Of a DNA stretch of 64,000 bases, positions 10,601 to 22,328 are shown one piece after another. The notes under the pieces are model-generated. The model ran no database searches. It was not told where the DNA came from and was given only the letters and a program-made list of their open reading frames with translations. Origin of the DNA: Salvelinus alpinus (taxonomy: Eukaryota; Chordata; Actinopteri; Salmoniformes; Salmonidae); NCBI RefSeq assembly GCF_045679555.1, contig NC_092091.1, positions 73,015,839 through 73,079,838 on the forward strand, given 5' to 3'. Made by a program: the position numbers and the translations under genes. Within the stretch, counting starts at the first letter, position 1, and every line of letters begins with the position of its first letter.

Positions 10601-11885
10601 ACAAAACGAATGGCACTGTGATAAACTGCATCCAGTTTGCTGAGTAGAGTGTTGGAAGCTATTTTGTAGATGACATCGCCGAAGTCGAGGATCGGTAGGA
10701 TAGTCAGTTTTACTAGGGTAAGTTTGGCGGCGTGAGTGAAGGAGGCTTTGTTGCGGAATAGAAAGCCGATTCTTGATTTGATTTTGGATTGGAGATGTTT
10801 GATATGAGTCTGGAAGGAGAGTTTGCAGTCTAGCCAGACACCTAGGTACTTATAGATGTCCACATATTCTAGGTCGGAACCGTCCAGGGTGGTGATGCTA
10901 GTCGGGCGTGCGGGTGCAGGCATCGAACGGTTGAAAAGCATGCATTTGGTTTTACTAGCGTTTAAGAGCAGTTGGAGGCCACGGAAGGAGTGTTGTATGG
11001 CATTGAAGCTCGTTTGGAGGTTAGATAGCACAGTGTCCAAGGAAGGGCCGGAAGTATATAGACGGTGCCATGTTGAAAGTCAATGAGCTCTTCAGTAAGG
11101 CCATTATACTGCCAATGTGTGTCTATGGAGATTGCATGGCCGGGTGCTCGATTTTATACACCTGTCAACAACGGTGTCACTGAAATAGCCGAATCCACTA
11201 ATTTGAAGGGGTGTCCACATACTTTTGTATATATAGTATATTTCTATCCACACATTTTTTATTTACTATGTGTACAGTTTCTTACCTTTCTGGGTATGTC
11301 ACTGGAACTGACTATGGGGTCAGGGGTCATTGCGGGGGGCCCAGTGTTCTCATTGGAACTGACTATGGAGCCAGGGGTCAGTGTGGGGGGCCCAGCCTCA
11401 TCAGTTGGTGCTGTGGATACCTCTTTCCACGGAGCGTGCTGATTGGCATTGACACCGTCCACCTCAAGATTGTTAACTGGAAAAGAGAGAGTGAGAGGTC
11501 AACTTGACCAATTCTTGGCAAATCATTAGCTCAAAGGCTGACAACAGGCATTTAGAAAAATCGGTAACCTACCTTCGTCTTCGTCAGCGTTGCCCGCATC
11601 ATCGGTATTCGCCGCGGGTGAATCGCCCGAAGAACTGTTGATTATTGGTGAGTCGCCGGTGACAGGCAGCCCTTTGCCACTCACAGACCTGTACCTCGAC
11701 TCCACCAGGCTGAGTTGCTTCTCTAGCAATAGGATTTGCTCCTTGCTTTGAGAGACTTCTACACGTAACGCTCCACAGCAATCGTCCACTAACTTGCAAA
11801 TCTCGGTCACAGCAGCTGAGGCTAGTATGCCCATGACAGAGCTTATCCGTTGATGCAAAACACGCGTTACCGACATTTCAAACAC
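7675..11885 (-). CDS. Zinc-finger protein with paired CxxCG...HMKRKH fingers
   Basis: Coding exons on the minus strand: 11885-11573 (leader; ATG at 11885, or at 11876 giving MSVTRVLHQRISSVMG), 11476-11286, 9091-8920 and 8717-7675. All joins keep frame, giving about 570 residues. The leader resembles the other leader exons here (AAVTEICKLVDD) and ends acidic. Exon 2 encodes two copies of a GPPxxTPxxIVSS repeat. Exons 3 and 4 are Cys/His-rich (CTTCCSLYHCPFC..., CKLTCRDYPHYHCSYCDH...). Exon 4 ends with two nearly identical C2H2 fingers, CDHCGIILNKKNFKVHMKRKH and CDLCGIRLNKKNFKNHMKRKH, about 60 residues apart. It is probably a nuclear nucleic-acid-binding protein. The intron between exons 2 and 3 holds a Tc1 element that was itself invaded by a LINE. 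Confidence 0.75.
9296..11236 (-). mobile_element. Tc1-like DNA transposon, interrupted by a LINE
   Basis: The outer ends are near-inverted repeats (aaaagtatgtggacacctgc at the left; ggggtgtccacatacttttg at the right). Minus-strand remnants of a Tc1 transposase lie at 9400-9780 ([29 protein letters not shown], around the first DDE aspartate). The same family is present uninterrupted at 17545-18345. Comparison with that copy shows that 9861-11055 is foreign DNA, inserted in ggtggta/atgacagtgcc. Inactive. Confidence 0.8.
9861..11055 (-). mobile_element. 5'-truncated LINE inserted into the Tc1 element
   Basis: A minus-strand open frame of 264 residues (11040-10246) reads as the C-terminal half of a LINE reverse-transcriptase protein, with an LLLNASKTKCMLF...YKYLGVWLD segment and then a NFKN...DRCSCT end. 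The 3' tail on the minus strand is ctggttaaataaaggtgaaa followed by an A-rich run. The frame is unusually well kept, so the insertion may be fairly young. The 5' end is truncated, as is usual for target-primed reverse transcription. Confidence 0.78.
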
Positions 11886-11889
11886 TTGT

Positions 11890-12440
11890 TTTTGTGAAAC
11901 GTGGTCACAACTACTGCTAGCTATGAAGATTCAAAGGAATTCAAAACGTCTCATAAACGTTTTGTCCCAAGCTTGTTCACAAAGTAGTAATATTTGTAAG
12001 AATACCTGGATTGTTGTCAATGCGCCGCCATCTTTAATAACTGTGTCTTTGCGGGCTCATCCGATCAGCGTTCAGAAAGTTTAGACAGAAAGCTAGAAAG
12101 CGCCACCTACCGCGTGGAGACTAGAATGTGAATTATCCAGAGTCAAATCTTTGAGCACTAAATATTATTTTGGGTCATCTCTGAATATAGCTTGCTAGAG
12201 AGGAAAAGCGAATGGATTATTCCTATGGTTTGCAGAATCATTGTTTAACATTGAGGAAATCAATGTTTTTTTATTATGGTTATTGGTTATCATGTTATCA
12301 TGTTATAAACTGAGCACTGGAGTAATCTTAACCCCAGACAAACTATATGGAGGTTGTATTAGTCTCAAGATCTTGTGCAAAGTAAAATGATTATTTCCAG
12401 TACATCATATATGTTTATTGTTTTTACCACAGATATAGAA
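11890..12440. other. Upstream region of zinc-finger gene, no gene seen
   Basis: Lies upstream of the minus-strand leader exon. The first 200 bases are less AT-rich and probably hold its promoter and 5' UTR (inference). No TATA box or coding exon was recognised. Confidence 0.35.
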
Positions 12441-12447
12441 TGACCAA

Positions 12448-13160
12448 GACAACGTGATCCGCTGCACCATCGAGAGCATCCTGACTGGTTGCATCACTGC
12501 CTGGTATGGCAACTGCTCGGCTTCCGACCGCAAGGCACTACAGATGGTAGTGCGTACAGCCCAGTACATCACTGGGGTTAAGCTTCCTGCCATCCAGGAC
12601 CTCTATACCAGGTGGTGTCAGAGGAAGGCCCTAAAAATTGCCAAAGACTCCAGACACTCTAGTCATAGACTGTTCTCTCTGCTACCGCACGGCAAGCAGT
12701 ACCGGAGCACCAAGTCTAGGTCCAAAAGGCTTCTTAACAGCTTCTACCCACAAGCCATAAGACTGCTGAACAGCTAATCAAAAGGCTACCTGGACTATTT
12801 GTATTGACCCCCCGCCACTCCCACCCCTTTTACGCTGCTGCTACTCTCTGTTATTATCTACGCATAGTCACTTTACCTACATGTACATGTTACCTTAAAC
12901 GCATGTTACCTTAATTACCTCGACTAACCTGTGCCCCCACACATTGACTCTGTACCGGTACACCCTGTATATAGCCTCGCTACTGTTATTTTATTGTTGC
13001 CCTTTAATTGATTTAATTTTTACTTCAGTTTATTTTAGTAAATACTGTAACAATTATTTTTCCTAACTACATTGTTGGTTAAGGGCTTATAAGGAAGCAT
13101 TTCACTGTAAGGTCTACACCTGTTGTATTCGGCGCATGTGACAAATACAACTTGATTTGT
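12448..13160 (+). mobile_element. LINE (L2-like) 3' portion
   Basis: An open frame runs in-phase up to the stop at 12775-12777 (CTIESILTGCITAWYGNC..., PAIQDLYTRWCQRKA..., SFYPQAIRLLNS stop). This is the C-terminus of a LINE ORF2 that is common in teleosts. The family's 3' UTR follows, with agcctcgctactg and a final tgtattcggcgcatgtgaca. 5'-truncated. Two sister copies in this window are at 18966-19690 (minus) and 29545-30630 (plus). Confidence 0.8.
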
Positions 13161-13861
13161 AAGTGACTTTTTTTACCGTTGCTTATTGGAAACCCTCTTA
13201 TCCAAATAAGGCCATTAAAACATTCTGTGCCAAATGTCCCATCCAAACACACCTCTATCCACGCCCTTTACTAGATTTAACAGAGCCTTAGCCAAGCCAA
13301 AGACAGGCTCAATAAAGACTCAATAAATACATTGAAGATTTTCCAGACTTTCAGTCATCTCAAACCTTTTCTCATCCCATTTTATGCTGTCAACAAAAAG
13401 CACCATATCCATGTTGTTATATTTCCCCTTTTAAGAGCCAGAGTTTATCGTAGACAATACTGCCATCTTCCAGAAAGTACTAGCCTATGCAATGTCATAA
13501 AGTACTTAAAAAATGTTTATTACAGGAAAACAATACAGGTTGAGGTACATAAATGGGCAATTACATTTGAAATTGCATCACATTTAGCCCTTTGGCAAAC
13601 ACATAAAGTCACTTACAGTCAGTAGTAAACAAAGCAAATGTTGAAAGCAGTTAGAAAAGGTGTCAAGCAATTAGCAATAACTTCGCAATGTTGACTAACA
13701 GCGATAGTTGTGGACGCAGATGAATGGGTATTGTGTGCCACATCCGAGGTTCCTCCAGCCCTGGCCCACTACAAAATGACAAACAAAAATCTTAGTAATT
13801 TTATCTGGCATATTTTAACACGTCATACAGTTCTGGGACAGGCTACCTGTCATTACTTTTC

Positions 13862-13935
13862 AGGTAATATCATACTAATGTGAGTGTTCCGGATTTACAT
13901 TTACTATGTTACGTCTAGTCCATGAGACCAGGCTG
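13862..13935 (-). mobile_element. MITE end fragment in lectin intron (minus arm)
   Basis: Carries tttactatgttacgtctag and catgagaccaggctg, the terminal sequence of the element at 21556-22211. The same fragment is at 24394-24470 in the matching intron of the plus copy, so this insertion is older than the inverted duplication. Confidence 0.65.
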
Positions 13936-14091
13936 AACATCTTTAGGTTCATGTCTTACCAGCAGATTGCAGGTACATGCAGGAGTTGCTGGTTGCGGTG
14001 CTCTGGCTGTACCAGTTGGTGTAATACATTCCTGAGCGGTCGATCCACATCCAATATCCCTGAGTAAAGAAATAGTCATAAGACTTAGCTA

Positions 14092-14713
14092 CAGCTTGTG
14101 AGAGAAAAATTGCAAGATTATGTTATAATACTGCATCAAATGGTTGTTTTTTGCAACCGAATAGAGGGTTCTTATAACTCTATTGTGAACTGAAAGTGGG
14201 CCACTGGAAGATAACACTGACAGGAGATTTATGATGTCTTTTGGGTGATAAAACCTAAAGAGACCTCATTCCATAGCATGAGATAATGTTTCTGTTCTAT
14301 ATGGTACCTGGGAGAGATGACCCCAGTGCCAGACCTGGTCTCTACATAAAGATAACTGTTTTTACAGCAGATACTGTCTGCTGTGAATTATAAGTATCTT
14401 TCATACCAGTCTTAACCTTGTGACCCATTCCATACATCTGTTGTTCATCATGTAGGTTGAAAGGGGTGTATCTTGGCTAAAAAATACCTTTTTACTTTTG
14501 TCTCGGGGCTCTCAACGAATCATCTGAGGGTGATTCGTTGACCATCCATCATTATCGTAGAGCACTCAATCGATTAACTTTATATGTGTGTGTTGTACTG
14601 ACCTGATCCCTTTTTAATACGTGAATAAATATTTAGTTTAAGTATTACTCTGACTTGAGTGATAAGTTAGTCTCCCCTCATTTGATAGTAAAGAAATGAA
14701 CCACCACAAGCTG
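14092..14713. mobile_element. 622-bp insertion with 9-bp inverted ends in the lectin pseudogene intron
   Basis: The corresponding intron of the intact copy (24038-24271) lacks this block. It begins cagcttgtg and ends cacaagctg, a perfect 9-bp inverted repeat. No coding capacity. Inside lies a 10-bp perfect hairpin (caacgaatca ... tgattcgttg) near 14513-14540. It inserted after the two lectin copies separated. Family not recognised. Confidence 0.6.
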
Positions 14714-16360
14714 CACTGCTGTCCCTTACCACTAACAGATCTGATATCATACCTAGCTGCATGATTAAAATATCAGAAGCTATTTAAACACAAGGCCCAG
14801 AGTGTTTCCCGGCCATATGCTCTGAGGGAAAAACTCTAGGACCCGGAACTGTTTCTTGACCGGTCACTGTCAAAAAATCTCAGGGCGCTACGTATGCTTA
14901 GATGGCGGAGGTTTTCAGGGCGACCCTTTCTCTCACCTGGAGGTAGAATCCACCGATCCAGGCGGTGGCTCTGTTGGCTGTTCTGGTTATCTGTTGCAGG
15001 TAACGATACTCGGGGGAGGAGCTGGCGGAGACCATCCGTCAGGACAGAACCTGCGAGCCGCTGTGAACACGCAGATAAAATACAACAATGATTTGACGTC
15101 GTAATACAAGGAGTTGATATTGTCAGGAGTATGAACTTTCCAAAGTAAAACGTTTGATCTCATAATGTAAAACATGAATGTTTATTTAGTCATGCTGGTG
15201 TTTTTTCCCTCCCTGCTGATGGGAAACCAAAACATTATTTCATTGTGATCATGCATTGCACGGTGTACACAGGCATCAATAGTAGAACCAGTGATGGTTA
15301 ACTTAATATCATTCATCATGGAGAGTCCCTACCTTTATCTTTAGGTGCTGCTGCAGCCACCTCAACTGCCTCATTCTCATCTTCTGAAAAGACACCTAAA
15401 CACATAATCAGACAAGAATATCACTTTGAAAGCCACCAGTAAATCACCGACAATGAGATTCAATATATTTATTTTCATAGCTAATATTTTATACGTGACC
15501 TGTAGTTTAATTAATTTGTTTTGTACCAATGTGAAGAAATTGTTATTGATCAGGAAATGAGGTGATGCTCAAATGAGGTGATGCTCCACAATAGACAGTG
15601 ATGCTCCTGCTTGATTAAAGCCTATAGAGAAGAACTGACCTGGGGCGTCACTCAGCTTCTCCTCTGCTGCAGGAGCCTCAACCTCAACAGCCTCCTCTGC
15701 AGAAACACGGAACAAGGAAATCAATTTGACTTTCATTCCACTGGGAAAAGTATTGATTCGGTGCTCTATTACTGCTCTCAATACAAACATAATTAGAGCT
15801 ACAAACCTGGGGCACTTTTTGGCTCTTCTACCGCCACAGCATCGCTCACCACAGGAACTTAAAGGGGAAAACACAACTATTGTCATTATTCAGTAACAAT
15901 GAAATACCCTGTGCTGTATTAGTGACATTGTTGAATATTTGGCTGTCTTACCTGCTGCTGCCCTAGCAGAGAGTGCGACACAAAGTAGCGCAAAGATGAT
16001 CAGAACCTTCATGGTGGTGATGATGGTGGTGCTGCTTGTCTGGATGAAAAGGGAGAGAACGTGTTGGAGAATCAACTAGAGAGAGTGATACACAATCATT
16101 TCAGACTATCACTAGACAAGAATATTTCCCAACAGAAGACAACCTTAAAAATCTAGCTAAAAGTTCATCACCACCACAGTAAAAACATACATCTAAATTA
16201 AGAAAGGGTGAGAAAATAAGACTAGTTGAATGAGTTGACACACGGGAACAGACACTATAGGACTCTTACCTGTTGTAGTAGGTAAATCACTGTTGTTCTC
16301 CTCAGGTACTCTTCCTCGGGTAGGCCAGTGATGGAGTGATGAGTGGAGATTTCTCCGCTG

Positions 16361-16368
16361 TTTAAATA
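16361..16368 (-). promoter_or_regulatory. TATA-like box of lectin pseudogene
   Basis: The minus strand reads TATTTAAA at the position equivalent to TATATAAA in the intact copy, with a conserved surrounding promoter. The box is weaker than in the intact copy. Confidence 0.5.
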
Positions 16369-17059
16369 CTGTTCTGTCCAGCATGATTTCACTGACGCAC
16401 GTGATGTGAATGACGAAACAGCATTGGACTTTGATGGTTTATGATTTTGTATTTATACTTCAGATGAAAAATCCCATACTAGGAATTCAAATACAGCATT
16501 TTCAATGTCAGCAGAACATGGCCAGCCCCTGTTTGAAGGTGTGTTCCTGTAAGAGATTGCAAAATAATACAAGTGTTCTTATTGTGATCATGTATGGAAC
16601 TTTGCCAAGGAAGTCACGTTTATTATTTCCCGACCATAAACCATTTCCTTTTCATCCAAGGAGTGGATCAGACATGAAAGGATTTAGTTTGACTTAAATT
16701 AAATACAAAATTAAATCAATATCATCAATGTCAATATAATACCAATATCATTATATTATACATTTTATATATATTATATGGCTTTGTGTACGTACTTCAG
16801 ATCTGATTTCGAATTCAAATACAGCATTTATCAAGGACAAGTCCCTTTTTGAATGTGTGTTCCAGTAAGTGATGATAAAACCATAATTGTGATAAGGAAA
16901 TTGTAAACATGGAAAATCAATACGGACATGGATTGATTCAATTTACAGTACGTTTTTCTCAGCACTGTTGACCTTGAGATAACGTAGGGGTATGTTCATT
17001 TAGTTATAATCACTTTATTGGTCTGTTGCAGCGATTTGTCTAACATTTCCAGTCTCTCC

Positions 17060-17395
17060 AACTTAAAGCTGCAATCACCAGTTGAAACAAGAACAAATCC
17101 TAGTCCCTGCCCTGTTCCTGTAAAAAGCTGAGGGATGGGGTTGTAAAAACGTCACCACTCTGAAATTCACCTTCCATCGATCAAAATGATAGTTTTAGCC
17201 ATGTTTTTAGGCTATATAGTGTTTGTTTATACTTACTTTATTTACAATCATTGAAGTAAAACAAGCTTATATTTTGGATTATGATAGTTGACCTAAACTC
17301 ATCATTTATGAGTTATATTCTTCAAGAATCAATGGGTACATAGCATTAACTTATTAGTCCAAAAATGGATGTAGCAACAGCAGATTGCCTCTTCA
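17060..17395 (-). repeat. Dispersed repeat, inverted relative to 44440-44850
   Basis: In reverse complement this follows 44440-44850 block by block: tgctacatccatttttgg, ttgattcttgaagaatata, a tttgtaaa/taaagtaa block, a catggctaaaact block, and an end near attgcagctttaag. No coding capacity. It may be a non-autonomous element; class not determined. Confidence 0.55.
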
Positions 17396-17544
17396 ATGTA
17401 TGTTTGTATATCGGAGGGACAAAAGCAGTAGACCAATTTCCATCCTGTATGGAATGTCTTTATCTTATTTCTTGAAAAGACAATCCACATTTACAATTAA
17501 TCTTTACTGACAACATGACATAATAGATGACAACAGCCTAAGTC

Positions 17545-18345
17545 ACACCTAGAGAAACAGAACCATATGCAACACAGCCTCCACTCTTCTGGGAAGGCTT
17601 TCCACTAGATGTTGGACCATTGCTGCGGGGACTTGCTTCCATTCAGCCACAAGAGCATTAGTGAGGTTGGGCACTGATGTTGGGCGATTAGGCCTGGCTC
17701 GCAGTTGGCGTTCCAAATCATCCCAAAGGTGTTCAATGGGGTTGAGGTCAGGGCTGTGTGCAGGCCAGTCAAGTTCTTCCACACCAATCTCGACAAACCA
17801 TTTCTGTATGGACCTCACTTAGTCCACCGTGGCATTGTCATGCTGGAACAAACTGTTGCCACAAAGTTGGAAGCACAGAATCGTAATTGTATGCTGTAGC
17901 GTTAAGTGTTCCCTTCACTTGAACCAAGGGGCTTAGCCCGAACCATGAAAAACAGCCCCGGACCATTATTCCTCCTCCACCAAACTTTACAGTTGGCACT
18001 ATGAATTGGGGGAGGTAGTGTTCTGCTGGCATCCGCCAAACCCAGATTCGTCCGTCCGACTGCCAGATAGTGAAGCGTGATTCATCATTCCAGAGAACGC
18101 GTTTCCACTGCTCCAGTCCAATGGTGGCAAGCTTTACACCACTCCAGCCAAAGCTTGACATTGCGAATGGTGATCAAACTGACTTGTTGGAAAGGTGGTA
18201 TCCTATGACAGTGCCAAGTTGAAAGTTACTGAGCTCTTCAGTAAGGTCATTCTACTGCTAATGTTTGTCTATGGATTTTATACACCTGTCAATAACAAGT
18301 GTGGCTGAAATAGCCAAATCCACTAATTTGAAGGGGTGCCCATAT
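17545..18345 (-). mobile_element. Tc1-like transposon remnant
   Basis: Minus-strand transposase pieces lie in two frames: 18161-17838 ([20 protein letters not shown]..., first catalytic aspartate region; [16 protein letters not shown]) and 17818-17549 (WPAHSPDLNPIEHLWDDLER, carrying the DDE-type glutamate context). The right end carries the terminal repeat aatttgaaggggtgcccata. Frame changes show it is inactive. Same family as 9296-11236. Confidence 0.82.
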
Positions 18346-18346
18346 A

Positions 18347-18520
<174 letters not shown>

Positions 18521-18965
18521 ATACTGTATACAGTGGTGATTTTCACATGTAAATCTTGGTGGGGGGAAAAACTGTTAATTCAGCCTCATTTACTGCCTTT
18601 AAAAAAACATAGCTGATATGGCTGACTTGCTTAAACAAATGTGGTTTCTACTGACAATTGAGATGTACAAACTATGGCATAAGGGGGCGACAAGAGGATA
18701 AGAGGCAATCCGTAATTTCGATTAAGACATTAATAAGCGAGCTGGGACAGACGTTGTCAATATAACTATTTGTTCAGCACTTTTGAAATGTACAGCGACA
18801 GAATTCAGAACATGGGTCGTTCTTACAGTATTCTCCCTGTACACCAAGTCAGAACTGTAGGATAAATAGAGGGGGCATATAAGCAGACAATGAAAGCTCT
18901 TACAATATTTGATGATAACATTTCTTTAAAACAGGTTATCGGCTACATGTGAACCACCAAGTCAG

Positions 18966-19690
18966 AACAAATCAAATCAAACTTTATTTGTCACATGCGC
19001 CGAATACAACAAGTGTAGACCTTACCGTGAAATGCTTACTTACAAGCCCTTAACCAACAGTGCAGTTCATGAAGAGTTAAGAAAATATGTACCAAATAAA
19101 CAAAAGTTTAAAAATTATAAAAAGTAACACAATAACATAACAATAACGAGGCTATATACAGGGGTTCAGTGTGCGGGGGTACAGGTTAGAGGTAATTTGT
19201 ACATGTAGGTAGGGGTGAAGTGACTATGCATAGATAATAAACAGGGAGTAGCAGCAGTGTACAAAACAAATTGGGGGGGGGGCTTTGGTCCTAAACATGG
19301 CACTCTGGTACCGCTTGCCGTGCAGTAGCAGAGAAAACTGTCTATGACTTTGGTGACTGGAGTCTCTGACAATTTGATGGACTTTCCTCTGACACCGCCT
19401 ATTATATAGGTCCTGGATTGCAGGAAGCTTGGTCCCAGTGATGTACTGGGCCATACGCACTACACTCTGTAGCGCCTTGCGGTCAGATGCCGAGCAGTTG
19501 CCATACCAGGTGGTGATGCAACCGGTTAGGATACTCTTGATGGTGCAGCTGTATAACTTTTTGAGGATCTGGGGACCCATGCCAAATCTTTTCAGTCTCC
19601 TGAGGGCAAAAAGGTTTTGTCGTGCCCTTTTCACGACTGTCTTGGTGTGTTTGGACCGTGACAGATCGTTGGTGATGTGGACACCAACAG
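18966..19690 (-). mobile_element. LINE (L2-like) 3' portion
   Basis: Minus-strand coding remnant (KKLYSCTIKSILTGCITTWY..., LPAIQDLYNRRCQRK...) followed by the family 3' UTR, which ends at 18966 in the reverse complement of caaatcaaactttatttgtc. Same family as 12448-13160. 5'-truncated. Confidence 0.8.
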
Positions 19691-20032
19691 TAGACTAAAT
19701 TAAGTGGGGGAAAAATACCAAATTATTAGGGTGATGCACATGGGCTACTAACATCTTACTACACAACATACACTTAGTATTACTTTCTAAGCTACAGTAT
19801 ACACATCTCCCTGGCATATTACATCATTTATGAAGCAGCATTCAAGACATTTTTGGACTCACCACTCATTGTTGAATTTGTGATTTCCAACTTGTGTAAT
19901 GTTTATGTCCAATGGCCGATGAGCACTGATATGTTTAATCTATAATTTCTCTTTATTATTTCTCGTCATATGACAAGGATTAAAAAGGATTTGTCTGTAG
20001 TTGTCGACTTGATTCATGATGATGACTGTTAG

Positions 20033-20890
20033 CGAAGATTTTGAAAGTATGATGTTGACATAATCAGTCCAATCAAAGCTACTGTAGATATAACTTGATT
20101 TGATGTAATTTTATCTGTGGACAATGACCTTGAACCTTCTTGGATGGGCACTTCTAATGTAACTATGGCAGCACCCAAGGGGTTATCAGCCTCAGAAATT
20201 GCAGCCCAAATAAATGCTTCACAGAGTTTAAGTAACAGACACATCTCAACATCAACTGTTCAGAGGAGACGAGGAGTGAATTAGACATTCATGATCGAAT
20301 TGTTGCAAAGAAACCACTACTAAAGGACAACAATAAGAAGAGACTTGCTTGGGCCAAAAAAACTAAAGCAATGGACATTAGACCAGTGGAAATCTGTCCT
20401 TTGGTCTGATGAGTCCAAATGTGAGATTTTTGGTTCTAACCGTCGTGTCTTGGTGAGACGCAGAGTAGGTGAACGGATGATCTCCGCATGTGTGGAGCAT
20501 GGAGGAGGAGGTGTGATGGTGCTTTGCTTGTGACACTGTTGGTGATTTATTTAGGATTCAAGGCACACTTTAACCAGCATGGCTACCACATTCTGCAGGG
20601 ATACGCCATCCCATTTGGTTTGCGCTTAGTGGGACAATCATTTTTTCCCCAACAGGATAATGACCCAAAATACACCTCCAGGCTGTGTAAGGGCTATTTG
20701 ACCAAGGAGAGTTATGGAGTGCTGCATCAGATGACCTGGCCTCCACAATCACCCGACCTCAACCCAATTGAGATGGTTTGGGATGAGTTGGACCGAAGAC
20801 TGAAGGAAATGCAGCCAACAAGTGCTCAGCATTTGTGGGAACTCCTTCAAGACGGTTGGAAAATCTTGCTTTTCAGTCCAGGAGTAGGTT
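20033..20890 (+). mobile_element. Tc1-like transposon remnant, second family
   Basis: Plus-strand transposase pieces: LGLSASEIAAQINASQSLSN-like helix-turn-helix remnants at 20160-20260, then QWTLDQWKSVLWSDESKCEIFG (about 20350-20430, first catalytic aspartate), then QQDNDPKYTSRLCKGYL and WPPQSPDLNPIEMVWDELDR (about 20650-20800, second aspartate and glutamate). It differs in sequence from the 9296 and 17545 copies. A few frame changes make it inactive. Confidence 0.82.
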
Positions 20891-21221
20891 TAATCTGTGT
20901 CTAGGAAAACAACCCAAACAGATTAGTATTCAATCTATGGTGTTTTACATCTCCCCTAATATACTTTACCAACTCAGTGACCTTGTGGTTAGTGTGTCTG
21001 CCCTGAAGTTGGAAGGTTTGGAGTTCAATTGCTGGCTGAGTCATACTAAAAACTGAACCCAATGCATTTCTGCTTGGCATTCAGCATTAAGGAGATAGAT
21101 TAGGGGTTAGGCCTTGCAATAGACAAGCATATTTTCCAAGCTGCTTCACACTGCAGAAACAAGAGATAGGCTCCTGCTCCTATGATGTGTTTCGGCTCGC
21201 AGAAGCCAAGGCTACTTATGA

Positions 21222-21318
21222 CACAGGTAGCTGGTGGCACCTTAATTGTGGAGGACAAGCTCATAGTAATAGCGGGAAACACATGGTCTCCATGGATTTG
21301 ATACCCTTCCAGTCACCA
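21222..21318 (-). mobile_element. Partial copy of the 2637-2793 MITE
   Basis: The reverse complement reads atggagaccatgtgtt..., then acaattaaggtgccaccagc and tacctgtg, matching the right half of the element at 2637-2793. Confidence 0.65.
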
Positions 21319-21555
21319 CATATTGATGATACATTATAGTTAGTCTGAAACATAATATTTGTTCATGTCCGACCCACTCCTTGGATGACATCAAGTCAGT
21401 TAAGGAAGCAGTTTATGGTCAGCAAAGAATTAAAGGTGATCTCCAGGGCATCGTTCCAGACATGATCACAATAAGGACATTGTTATTATTTTACCACCAC
21501 TTACTAGAACACAGTGAGTGACATTGATAAAGGCTGTATTATAATTCCTAATCTG

Positions 21556-22211
21556 GCAGCCTGGTCTCAAAGACTAGACGTAACATAGTAAACCCAAATT
21601 AGTATGATATGTTACATTTGGTATGGTTACATAAGACAGAAGGTTACTTCAGGCAAAAACAAAAGAAGGGTGGTTGGTCAAAAATTAAAGTAGGGTGGTT
21701 GGTCGGGGTGGATGGTCGGGGCATATAAGGGTGGTTGGTCGAGGCATATAACATGAATGTCTAGCAACCCAAAGGATGTGTGTTCGAATCTTATCATGGA
21801 CAACTTTACCATTTGAGCTAATTAGCAAATATTTACTACTTTTTAGCTACGTAGCAACTACTTAGCATGTTAGCTAACCCTTCCCCTAAACTTAAGCTTT
21901 TAACCTAACTCCTAACCCCTAACATGACTAACATTAGCAACCTAGCTAACATTAGCAACCTAGCTAAACTGAGCCACTTAACTAACATTAGCCATAACAA
22001 ATTGGAATTCGTAACATATATGTTTTGCAAATTCATAACATTGTACGAATTGCAATTCGTAACATATCATACACATTTTTATTCATACCATATAATATGA
22101 AACGAATGATGGACATCCACAAATGAATACGAAACGTAACATATCATACTAACGGCAGTGTCCTGGATTTACTTTTACTATGTTATGTCTACCCCCGAGT
22201 CCAGGTTGAAT
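21556..22211. mobile_element. MITE with long inverted ends and internal minisatellites
   Basis: The left end cagcctggtctcaaagacta, followed by gacgtaacatagtaaa, is mirrored at the right by tttactatgttatgtcta and gagtccaggttg. The interior has ggtggttggtcg repeats (21665-21745), ctaacattagcaacctag repeats (21925-21985) and repeated attcgtaacatat blocks. No coding frame. Probably a non-autonomous DNA transposon. Confidence 0.65.
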
Positions 22212-22320
22212 CTTGAATTTTTTATCTGAAGTATAAACACAAAGCCATAAAGTGTCAAAGTCCAATGCTGTTTCGTCATTCACTGCACGTGCATAAGTGA
22301 AAGTTTGCGGGACAGAACAG

Positions 22321-22328
22321 TATATAAA
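22321..22328 (+). promoter_or_regulatory. TATA box of the intact lectin gene
   Basis: TATATAAA lies about 30 bases before the likely start of a non-coding first exon (about 22352-22416, donor gtaagt at 22417), which is followed by the coding exon with the ATG at 22672. This spacing fits an RNA polymerase II core promoter. Confidence 0.7.

Larger units (their letters stand above)
13695..16012 (-). pseudogene. C-type lectin-like gene, inverted duplicate, broken by an exon-fusing deletion
   Basis: Minus-strand copy of the lectin at 22672-24636. Recognisable coding exons: 16012-15952 (signal peptide [20 protein letters not shown]), 15857-15807, 15696-15640, 15383-15333 (or from 15395), a composite 15060-14937, 14059-13960 and 13768-13695. 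In the composite exon GACGGATGG (codons for DGW) runs directly into CTCCGCCAGC. Against the intact copy, about 303 bp are missing (equivalent to 23642-23944): the end of one exon, a whole intron and the start of the next. The fused exon is 124 bases instead of 92 + 126 and shifts frame, so the lectin domain cannot be made. The remaining exons are little changed, so the loss looks recent. A 5' non-coding exon lies near 16267-16350. Confidence 0.85.
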
